A DNA stretch of 12,969 bases from Dokdonella_A sp035263065 (GTDB lineage: Bacteria > Pseudomonadota > Gammaproteobacteria > Xanthomonadales > Rhodanobacteraceae). The notes under the pieces were generated by a model, which saw only the letters and a program-made list of their open reading frames with translations, was not told the DNA's origin and did no database searches. Shown in pieces: positions 1 to 5,886 of the stretch. The stretch is from assembly GCA_035263065.1 (NCBI GenBank), contig DATFRS010000003.1:1-12969 (forward strand). Reading direction: 5' to 3'. Made by a program: the position numbers and the translations under genes. The stretch's first letter is position 1. Each line of letters starts with the position of its first letter.

Positions 1-1907
1 ACCAGCTCGTCTGGGGCGGCGCGCCGGTGTTCAACAACAACGTCTACGAGTGGTTCCACATCGGCAATATCGGCCCGCACGCGGACATCAGCGCGAACAT
101 CGGCTTCCTGGTCGACCGGCTGACCGCGATGATGATGGTCGTCGTCACGTTCGTGTCGCTGATGGTGCATGTCTACACGATCGGCTACATGGCCGACGAT
201 CCGGGCTACCAGCGCTTCTTCAGCTACATTGCCCTCTTCACGTTCTCGATGCTCATGCTCGTCATGAGCAACAACTTCCTGCAGCTCTTCTTCGGCTGGG
301 AAGCGGTCGGGCTCGTCTCTTATCTCCTGATCGGCTTCTGGTACACGCGGCCGACCGCGATCTTCGCGAACCTCAAGGCGTTCCTCGTCAACCGCGTCGG
401 CGATTTCGGCTTCCTGCTCGGCATCGGCGGCGTGCTGTACTGGTTCCACTCGCTCGACTACGCGCAGGTGTTCGCCAACACGCTGAGCCCGATGGGCTAC
501 AGCGCGAAGACGATCGAGCTCTTCGCGGGCCACCCGTGGCACATCACGACGGTGATCTGCGTCTGCCTCTTCATCGGCGCGATGGGCAAGTCGGCACAGG
601 TGCCGCTGCACGTCTGGCTGCCGGACTCGATGGAAGGCCCGACGCCGATCTCGGCGCTGATCCACGCGGCGACGATGGTCACGGCCGGCATCTTCATGGT
701 CGCGCGCATGTCGCCGCTGTTCGAGCTGTCGGACGCAGCGCTGAGCTTCGTCCTGATCATCGGCGCGACGACCGCGCTCTTCACGGGCCTGATCGGCATC
801 GTGCAGAACGACATAAAACGCGTCGTCGCGTATTCGACGCTGTCGCAGCTCGGCTACATGACCGTCGCGCTCGGCGTGTCGGCGTATGCCGGCGGCGTCT
901 ACCACCTCATGACGCACGCATTCTTCAAGGCGCTGCTGTTCCTCGGCGCGGGCTCCGTGATCATCGCGATGCATCACGAGCAGGACATGCGCTACATGGG
1001 CGGCCTCAAGAAATACATGCCGATCACCTGGATCACGATGTGGATCGGCTCGCTCGCGCTCGCGGGCGCGCCGGGCTTCGCGGGCTTCTTCTCGAAGGAC
1101 GCGATCATCGAGGCGGTCGGCGAGTCGCACCGTTTCGGCTCCGGCTACGCGTATTTCTGCGTGATGGTCGGCGTGTTCGTGACGGCGCTGTACAGCTTCC
1201 GGCTGCTCTACATGACGTTCCACGGCAAGGAGCGCTTCGTCGTCGAGACGCACCACGGCCACGGGCACGGCGACCACGACGATCACGGCCACCACGAGCC
1301 CGGCCATCTCGCGCACGCGCCGCACGAGTCGCCGTGGGTCGTCACGGTGCCGCTGATCCTGCTCGCGATCCCGTCGATCTTCGTCGGCTGGCCGACGATC
1401 GGACCGATGCTGTTCGAGGGCTGGTTCGGTAGCTCCATCCGCGTCGCCGAGGCGAACGACGTGCTCGGCGAGCTCGCGAAGGAATTCCACGGTCCGCTGA
1501 CGATGGTGCTGCACGGCTTCGCACAGCCGCCGTTCTGGATCGCGCTCGCGGGCTTTGCGGTCGCGACGTACGTGTGGCTGCTGAACCCCGGCGTCGCCGA
1601 CAAGGCGGCGTCGGCGCTGCGCCCCGTGTACAACCTGCTGTTCAACAAGTACTGGATCGACGAGCTGTACCAGGCGATCTTCGCGCGCGGCGGCGTTGCG
1701 CTCGGGCGCGGGCTCTGGCGCGGCGGCGACGTCGCCGTGATCGACGGCGTCGCGATCGACGGGTCGACCGCGCTGGTCAACCGCATCGCGGCGACCGTGC
1801 GCTGGCTGCAATCGGGTTATCTCTACCACTACGCCTTCGCGATGATCCTCGGCTTGATCGCGCTGCTCGGCGGCGTGTGGTGGGTCGTCAACCACGCGGC
1901 GAGCTGA
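1..1907 (+). CDS. nuoL: NADH-quinone oxidoreductase subunit L (NuoL), 5' partial
   Basis: Distal proton-pumping membrane subunit of respiratory complex I (NADH:quinone oxidoreductase), in the inner membrane. The gene is cut by the window edge. The open frame starts at base 3 and shows 634 residues, so by comparison with E. coli NuoL roughly the first 50-70 residues are missing. The GTG at 27 is an internal valine, not the start. Family landmarks are present: a GWEAVGLVSYLL motif with the channel glutamate at 300-302, GKSAQVPLHVWLPD with the pumping lysine at 588-590, MEGPTPISALIHAATMVTAG, DIKRVVAYSTLSQLGYM, and HLMTHAFFKALLFLGAGSVI. The C-terminal part carries the lateral helix and last membrane segments. 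A loop encoded at about 1251-1326 is very rich in histidine, as in many proteobacterial NuoL proteins. nuoM follows after 19 bases. Identification is secure. Confidence 0.97.
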   Translation, partial: QLVWGGAPVFNNNVYEWFHIGNIGPHADISANIGFLVDRLTAMMMVVVTFVSLMVHVYTIGYMADDPGYQRFFSYIALFTFSMLMLVMSNNFLQLFFGWEAVGLVSYLLIGFWYTRPTAIFANLKAFLVNRVGDFGFLLGIGGVLYWFHSLDYAQVFANTLSPMGYSAKTIELFAGHPWHITTVICVCLFIGAMGKSAQVPLHVWLPDSMEGPTPISALIHAATMVTAGIFMVARMSPLFELSDAALSFVLIIGATTALFTGLIGIVQNDIKRVVAYSTLSQLGYMTVALGVSAYAGGVYHLMTHAFFKALLFLGAGSVIIAMHHEQDMRYMGGLKKYMPITWITMWIGSLALAGAPGFAGFFSKDAIIEAVGESHRFGSGYAYFCVMVGVFVTALYSFRLLYMTFHGKERFVVETHHGHGHGDHDDHGHHEPGHLAHAPHESPWVVTVPLILLAIPSIFVGWPTIGPMLFEGWFGSSIRVAEANDVLGELAKEFHGPLTMVLHGFAQPPFWIALAGFAVATYVWLLNPGVADKAASALRPVYNLLFNKYWIDELYQAIFARGGVALGRGLWRGGDVAVIDGVAIDGSTALVNRIAATVRWLQSGYLYHYAFAMILGLIALLGGVWWVVNHAAS

Positions 1908-1926
1908 CGAAGGGACAACAAGAACA

Positions 1927-3435
1927 ATGCACGTTCCGTACATTCTGAGCCTCGTGATCTGGCTGCCGATCCTCGGCGCGATCGCCGTGCTCGCCGTCGG
2001 CCGCAACGCGAACGCGGCGCGCTGGCTTGCGCTCGCCGTCGCGCTGGTGACGCTCGTCGTCGCGATCCCGCTCTGGACCGGGTATCTGCCGATGAAGCCC
2101 GGCATGCAGTTCGTCGAGAACCTCGCCTGGATCCCGGCGCTCAAGGCCAACTACGCGCTCGGCGTCGACGGCATCTCGATCGCGCTGATCGTGCTGACCG
2201 CGATCACGACCGTGCTCGTCGTGATCAGCTCGTGGGGCCCGATCGAGGAGCGCGTCGCGCAGTACATGGCAGCGATGCTCGCGCTCGAAGGCCTCCTGAT
2301 CGGCGTCTTCGCGGCGACCGACGCGCTGCTGTTCTACGTGTTCTTCGAGGGCATGCTGATCCCGATGTTCATCATCATCGGCGTCTGGGGCGGCCCGCGG
2401 CGCGTCTACGCGACGTTGAAGTTCTTCATCTACACGTTCCTCGGCTCGATCTTCATGCTGGTCGGCCTCATTTACCTGCGCGTCAAGGTCGGCGACTTCG
2501 CGCTGGCCTCGTTCGCGCACGCGGGGCTCGGCATCCGCGAGCAGACCTGGCTCTTTTTCGCGTTCCTGCTCGGCTTCGCGTTCAAGGTGCCAATGTGGCC
2601 GGTGCACACGTGGCTGCCGGACGCGCACGTCGAGGCGCCGACCGGCGGCTCGGTCGTGCTGGCGGCGATCATGCTGAAGGTCGGCGGCTACGGCTTCGTG
2701 CGCTTCTCGCTGCCGATCACGCCGGACGCGTCGCAGGAATACGCCTGGGTCGTCATCGCGCTGTCGCTGATCGCGATCCTCTACATCGGCTACGTCGCGC
2801 TGGTGCAGGAGGACATGAAGAAGCTCATCGCGTACTCGTCGATCGCGCACATGGGCTTCGTCACGCTCGGCGTGTTCATCGCGCTCGCGCTCGTGCGCAC
2901 GCACAACAACCCGATGGCGGCGCGCCTCGGCGTGCAGGGCGCAATGGTGCAGATGATCTCGCACGGCTTCGTCTCGGGCGCGATGTTCTCGTGCATCGGC
3001 GTCATGTACGACCGCCTGCACACGCGCATGATCAAGGACTACGGCGGCCTCGTGAACGTGATGCCGTGGTTCGCGACGTTCTTCGTGCTGTTCGCGATGG
3101 CGAACTGCGGCCTGCCGGGCACGAGCGGATTCGTCGGCGAGTTCATGGTCATCCTCGCCGCGTTCCAGGACAACTTCTGGATCGCGGTGCTGGCGGCGTT
3201 CACGCTGATCATCGGCGCGGCGTACACGCTGTGGCTCGTCAAGCGCGTGATCTTCGGCAAGGTCGAGAGCCAGAAGGTCGCCAAGATGGAGGACCTCAAC
3301 GTCCGCGAGTGGATCGTGCTCGGCACGTTCGCGGCCGGCGTGCTCTTCGTCGGCATCTATCCGAAACCGCTGGTCAGCCTGATGGACGGCGCCGTGCAGC
3401 AGATCGTCCAGAACCTCGTGCTGGCCAAGGCCTGA
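1927..3435 (+). CDS. nuoM: NADH-quinone oxidoreductase subunit M (NuoM)
   Basis: Second antiporter-like, proton-translocating membrane subunit of complex I. The 502 residues match the usual family length, and the protein is almost entirely hydrophobic helices (about 14 expected). Key charged residues are visible: Glu141 in FFEGMLIPMF, Lys220 in FKVPMWPVHTWLPDAH, and Lys251 in MLKVGGYGFVRF. The last two have the same 31-residue spacing as E. coli Lys234 and Lys265. VQEDMKKLIAYSSIAHMG (near 298) and GLPGTSGFVGEF are further family motifs. The ATG at 1927 is preceded by AAGGGA at 1910-1915, lies 19 bases after the nuoL stop, and gives the expected N-terminus. It is co-transcribed with nuoL and nuoN. 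Nothing is broken or missing. Confidence 0.98.
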   Translation: MHVPYILSLVIWLPILGAIAVLAVGRNANAARWLALAVALVTLVVAIPLWTGYLPMKPGMQFVENLAWIPALKANYALGVDGISIALIVLTAITTVLVVISSWGPIEERVAQYMAAMLALEGLLIGVFAATDALLFYVFFEGMLIPMFIIIGVWGGPRRVYATLKFFIYTFLGSIFMLVGLIYLRVKVGDFALASFAHAGLGIREQTWLFFAFLLGFAFKVPMWPVHTWLPDAHVEAPTGGSVVLAAIMLKVGGYGFVRFSLPITPDASQEYAWVVIALSLIAILYIGYVALVQEDMKKLIAYSSIAHMGFVTLGVFIALALVRTHNNPMAARLGVQGAMVQMISHGFVSGAMFSCIGVMYDRLHTRMIKDYGGLVNVMPWFATFFVLFAMANCGLPGTSGFVGEFMVILAAFQDNFWIAVLAAFTLIIGAAYTLWLVKRVIFGKVESQKVAKMEDLNVREWIVLGTFAAGVLFVGIYPKPLVSLMDGAVQQIVQNLVLAKA

Positions 3436-3439
3436 CGTC

Positions 3440-4900
3440 ATGATCGAATTCCACGCCTACGACCTCACGACGATGCTGCCCGAGCTCTTCCTGCTCGGCG
3501 CGGCCTGCGCGATCCTGCTGATCGATCTCTTCATCAAGCCTTCCCAGCGCGACGTGACGCATTGGCTCACGATCGTGGCGCTCGCGGTGACCGGCTTCCT
3601 CGTCTGGCGCAACAAGCTTCCCGACGGCGCAGCGCTCGACGCGTTCAACGGCATGTTCGTGCTCGACGGGATGGCGACGATCCTGAAGCTCTTCATCCTC
3701 CTGGTGACGCTCGTCGTGTGTCTCTACGGACGCACGTACCTGCGCGACCGCAAGCTTTTCATCGGCGAGTTCTACCTGCTGCTCCTGTTCGCCTGCCTCG
3801 GCATGATGCTGCTGGTCTCGGCCGGCAACATGATCACGGTGTACCTCGGCCTCGAGCTCCTGACGCTGAGCCAGTACGCGCTGGTCGCGCTGAATCGCGA
3901 CTCGGCGTCGTCGTCGGAAGCCGCGATCAAGTACTTCGTGCTCGGCGCGCTGGCCTCGGGCCTCCTGCTCTACGGCATGTCGATGATCTACGGTGCGACC
4001 GGCACGCTCGATCTCGCCAAGATCCACGTCGTCGTCGGCGACATGGTGCATTCCGAGCACCGCACGCTGCTCGCGTTCGGCCTCGTGTTCCTGATCACCG
4101 GCATCGCCTTCAAGTTCGGCGCGGCGCCGTTCCATATGTGGATTCCGGACGTCTACCAGGGCGCGCCGACCGCGATGGTCGTGTTCGTCGGCTCGGCGCC
4201 GAAGCTCGCGGCGTTCGGCATGGCGTACCGGCTGCTCGAAGGCGCGATGGGCGGCATGCACGCGGACTGGACGCTGATGCTCGCGGTGCTCGCGACGCTC
4301 TCGCTCGCGATCGGCAACGTGTTCGCGCTCGCGCAGACGAACCTGAAGCGACTCTTGGGCTATTCGACGATCTCGCACATCGGCTTCCTGCTGCTCGGCT
4401 TCGTCAACGGCACGCCGAGCGGATTCGCCGCCGCGCTCTTCTACGCGATCAGCTACGCGCTGATGGCGACGGTCGCATTCGGCGTGATCCTCCTGCTCGC
4501 GCGCGCCGGCTTCGAGGCCGAGGAGATCGACGACTTCAAGGGCCTGAACCAGCGCAATCCCTGGTACGCGGGCATCATGGCGATCGCGATGTTCTCGCTC
4601 GCCGGCGTGCCGCCGCTGTTCGGCTTCTTCGCCAAGCTCATGGTGCTGAAGGCCGTCATCGACGCGGGGCAGTTGTGGCTCGCGATCGTCGCGATCGTTT
4701 TCGCGATCATCGGCCTCTATTACTACCTGCGCGTCGTCAAGGTCATGTACTTCGACGACCCCGCCGAGGACGCGCCGCTCGAGCTCCCCGCCGACCTCTC
4801 GTTCCGCTGGGCGCTCTCGCTCAACGGCCTTGCGCTGCTCGCGCTCGGCGTCGCGTGGGGTCCGCTGCTCGACTGGTGCACGCGGGCGTTTTCGAGCTGA
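3440..4900 (+). CDS. nuoN: NADH-quinone oxidoreductase subunit N (NuoN)
   Basis: Third antiporter-like membrane subunit of complex I, sitting nearest the quinone arm, and the last gene of the nuo operon. It has 486 residues, typical for the family. Visible functional residues: Glu139 in GLELLTLSQYALVAL, Lys164 in AAIKYFVLGALASG, Lys225 in FKFGAAPFHMWIPDVYQGAPT, Lys255 in GSAPKLAAFGM, and Lys399 in FGFFAKLMVLKAVID. The 30-residue Lys225-Lys255 spacing equals that of E. coli Lys217-Lys247. The ATG starts 4 bases after the nuoM stop with AAGG at 3427-3430 inside the end of nuoM, which suggests translational coupling. No DUF2818-type gene follows, unlike many betaproteobacterial nuo operons; the next gene is the initiator tRNA. 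Confidence 0.98.
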   Translation: MIEFHAYDLTTMLPELFLLGAACAILLIDLFIKPSQRDVTHWLTIVALAVTGFLVWRNKLPDGAALDAFNGMFVLDGMATILKLFILLVTLVVCLYGRTYLRDRKLFIGEFYLLLLFACLGMMLLVSAGNMITVYLGLELLTLSQYALVALNRDSASSSEAAIKYFVLGALASGLLLYGMSMIYGATGTLDLAKIHVVVGDMVHSEHRTLLAFGLVFLITGIAFKFGAAPFHMWIPDVYQGAPTAMVVFVGSAPKLAAFGMAYRLLEGAMGGMHADWTLMLAVLATLSLAIGNVFALAQTNLKRLLGYSTISHIGFLLLGFVNGTPSGFAAALFYAISYALMATVAFGVILLLARAGFEAEEIDDFKGLNQRNPWYAGIMAIAMFSLAGVPPLFGFFAKLMVLKAVIDAGQLWLAIVAIVFAIIGLYYYLRVVKVMYFDDPAEDAPLELPADLSFRWALSLNGLALLALGVAWGPLLDWCTRAFSS

Positions 4901-4982
4901 TTTCGCCGGTTTTCCGGGCTCCGGGCGCCGTTTTACGGCGTCCCTTGAATCCCGGCGATTCGCCGCAAATTCATGCTTCGCC
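4901..4982 (+). other. nuoN downstream spacer with two small hairpins
   Basis: Spacer between the nuoN stop and the tRNA promoter. Two GC-rich inverted repeats are visible: GGGCGCCG (4923-4930) against CGGCG-T-CCC (4936-4944, one bulged T, loop TTTTA), and CGGCG (4953-4957) against CGCCG (4961-4965). Neither is followed by a T run, so no convincing intrinsic terminator closes the nuo operon. They may act as 3' stabilising structures or mark Rho-dependent ending; that is inference. No coding signal is seen. Confidence 0.4.
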
Positions 4983-5011
4983 TTGCGGCTCGGCGCCGCA
5001 ACCGATACCAT
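4983..5011 (+). promoter_or_regulatory. Candidate sigma-70 promoter of the initiator tRNA
   Basis: A -35-like TTGCGG (4983-4988), a 17-base spacer and a -10-like TACCAT (5006-5011) place a transcription start near 5018, about 8 bases before the mature tRNA 5' end. The -35 falls inside a perfect 7-bp inverted repeat, TTGCGGC (4983-4989) and GCCGCAA (4995-5001). If the downstream terminators are leaky this promoter would also feed rimP-nusA-infB, as metY does in E. coli. The assignment rests on hexamer match and spacing only. Confidence 0.5.
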
Positions 5012-5025
5012 GTTCGCTTGGCTGA

Positions 5026-5102
5026 TGCGGGGTGGAGCAGTCTGGCAGCTCGTCGGGCTCATAACCCGAAGGTCGCAGGTTCAAATCCTGCCCCCGCTAC
5101 CA
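5026..5102 (+). tRNA. metY: Initiator tRNA-fMet (CAT anticodon)
   Basis: Complete 77-base cloverleaf with encoded CCA (5100-5102). Acceptor stem GCGGGG (5027-5032) pairs with CCCCGC (5092-5097). D stem GAGC/GCTC is 5035-5038/5048-5051. The anticodon stem TCGGG/CCCGA (5053-5057/5065-5069) holds loop CTCATAA with anticodon CAT at 5060-5062. The T stem GCAGG/CCTGC is 5075-5079/5087-5091 with loop TTCAAAT. Initiator hallmarks are seen: three consecutive G:C pairs at the base of the anticodon stem, an A11:U24 D-stem pair, and no Watson-Crick pair at 1:72. The unpaired bases are U1 (5026) and U72 (5098), not the C1/A72 of E. coli. The gene symbol follows the E. coli locus metY, which also lies upstream of rimP-nusA-infB. 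Confidence 0.96.
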
Positions 5103-5112
5103 AGGTTTTCGG

Positions 5113-5139
5113 AAGGCCACCTCGAGTGGCCTTTTCTTT
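5113..5139 (+). terminator. Intrinsic terminator after the initiator tRNA
   Basis: Perfect 8-bp stem AAGGCCAC (5113-5120) with GTGGCCTT (5126-5133), a five-base loop CTCGA, and a T-rich tail TTCTTT (5134-5139). It begins 11 bases after the tRNA CCA and would end the monocistronic tRNA transcript. Read-through would enter the rimP leader. Confidence 0.8.
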
Positions 5140-5188
5140 CGGCGAGGCCGACGCAGGCTGGCTTCGCAGGTTCCGCGCAGGAAGCGCA

Positions 5189-5254
5189 TCTTGCCGATGT
5201 TGGGATGCAAGACAACGGCGGACTACGGAATGGGCCTTGCGCCCATTTTTTTTT
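5189..5254 (+). promoter_or_regulatory. Candidate rimP-nusA leader attenuator (alternative hairpins)
   Basis: Three segments can pair in two exclusive ways. Segment 1, TCTTGC (5189-5194), pairs with segment 2, GCAAGA (5207-5212). Segment 2 with its 5' flank, TGGG (5201-5204) plus GCAAG (5207-5211), can instead pair with CTTGC (5236-5240) plus CCCA (5242-5245). The second pairing uses the loop and 3' arm of the terminator at 5229-5254 and would block it. The pairings are read from the sequence; a regulatory role is inference. NusA is known to autoregulate this operon in E. coli. Confidence 0.4.
5229..5254 (+). terminator. Strong intrinsic terminator in the rimP leader
   Basis: Perfect 7-bp stem AATGGGC (5229-5235) with GCCCATT (5241-5247), loop CTTGC, running into nine consecutive T residues (5246-5254). 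It ends only 28 bases before the rimP start codon and the operon lies downstream, so it fits an attenuator, or a second barrier to tRNA read-through, better than a simple gene end. Confidence 0.82.
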
Positions 5255-5282
5255 ATCGATTTTCTTGGAGACGGACGCTCGC

Positions 5283-5804
5283 TTGGACGATCGTGAGCTC
5301 AATGCGCTGCTGGCGCCATTGATCGCCGATCTCGGTCTCGAACTCGTCGGCATCGAGTTCAGCCCGGGTCGCGGCGGCAGCCTGTTGCGCGTCTACGTCG
5401 ACGCTCCCGAGCGTCCCGTCACGATCGACGACTGCGAGCGCGCGAGCCGTGAGATCTCGGCCGCGCTCGACGTCAACGATCCCGTCGCCGGGCGCTACAC
5501 GCTCGAAGTGTCCTCGCCGGGCCTCGACCGGCCGCTGTTCACGCCGGAGCAGTTCGCGCGTTTCGTCGGCCAGGCCGTGAAGATCAACGTCAACCTGCCG
5601 CTCGACGGACGCCGCCGCTTCCACGGCACGATCAGGGAGATCGAGGGCGACCGCATCACGATCGAGCAGGACGGCGCGCCGGTGACGATCGCGCACGCGA
5701 ACGTCGCCAAGGCTCGCCTCGCGCCGGATTACGCGGCGCTCGGCCTCGCCGCGGCGCGCCGCGAGTACGAGGAAGGCGCGCCGAAGAAGCGCAGGAAGAA
5801 ATGA
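5283..5804 (+). CDS. rimP: Ribosome maturation factor RimP
   Basis: Cytoplasmic 30S assembly factor that helps fold the S12/central-domain region of the small subunit. The chosen start gives 173 residues. The N-terminal domain carries ELNALLAPLIADLGLELVGIEF, then DDCERASREISAALDVNDPV, then the hallmark YTLEVSSPGLDRPLF (about residues 74-88). The C-terminal Sm-like domain has DGRRRFHGTI and VAKARLAPDY, and a lysine/arginine-rich tail (PKKRRKK). I place the start at the rare codon TTG (5283), where the family N-terminus begins, with GGAG at 5267-5270 as a somewhat distant ribosome-binding site. TTG at 5265 is an alternative. The in-frame ATG at 5205 would translate through the terminator hairpin and is disfavoured. 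It is the first gene of the rimP-nusA-infB-rbfA-truB operon. Identity is certain; the start is less so. Confidence 0.93.
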   Translation: MDDRELNALLAPLIADLGLELVGIEFSPGRGGSLLRVYVDAPERPVTIDDCERASREISAALDVNDPVAGRYTLEVSSPGLDRPLFTPEQFARFVGQAVKINVNLPLDGRRRFHGTIREIEGDRITIEQDGAPVTIAHANVAKARLAPDYAALGLAAARREYEEGAPKKRRKK

Positions 5805-5850
5805 ACCGATGAACATTCGTGCAGCTGAATCGAAAACGGGAAAGAAGTCG

Positions 5851-5878
5851 TTCGGGCGCAATGTCGTGCCCGAAGGAG
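5851..5878 (+). promoter_or_regulatory. Hairpin abutting the nusA ribosome-binding site
   Basis: TTCGGGCGC (5851-5859) pairs with GTGCCCGAA (5866-5874) as a 9-bp stem including one G:U pair, with loop AATGTC. The 3' arm touches the nusA Shine-Dalgarno GGAG (5875-5878), which is 8 bases from the ATG at 5887. It could affect nusA translation or mRNA processing; only the structure is seen. Confidence 0.45.
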
Positions 5879-5886
5879 CAAAGGTC

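Noticed and set aside
1251..1326. Histidine-rich stretch in NuoL as an inserted metal-binding domain
   Set aside because: His-rich loops at this place are common in proteobacterial NuoL, the frame is intact and the flanking helices are normal. Probably a variable loop.
4923..4944. Hairpin after nuoN as an intrinsic terminator
   Set aside because: Bulged stem and no T run after the 3' arm.
1888..5062. Long - strand open frames opposite nuoM and nuoN (1888-3441, 3374-5062)
   Set aside because: Same antisense artefact of high-GC genes; compositionally odd products, overlapping each other and unmistakable complex I genes.
5197..5229. Separate promoter for rimP (TTGGGA at 5200-5205 with TACGGA at 5224-5229)
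   Set aside because: The -10 matches poorly and overlaps the terminator stem; too weak to call.
4830..5282. Open frame running from the end of nuoN through the tRNA into rimP
   Set aside because: It crosses a tRNA and two terminators; the conserved RimP sequence begins at 5283. The stretch is merely stop-free.
5205..5282. ATG at 5205 as the rimP start
   Set aside because: It would add 26 residues not seen in the family, encoded by the terminator hairpin, and has no good ribosome-binding site. Kept as a minor alternative.
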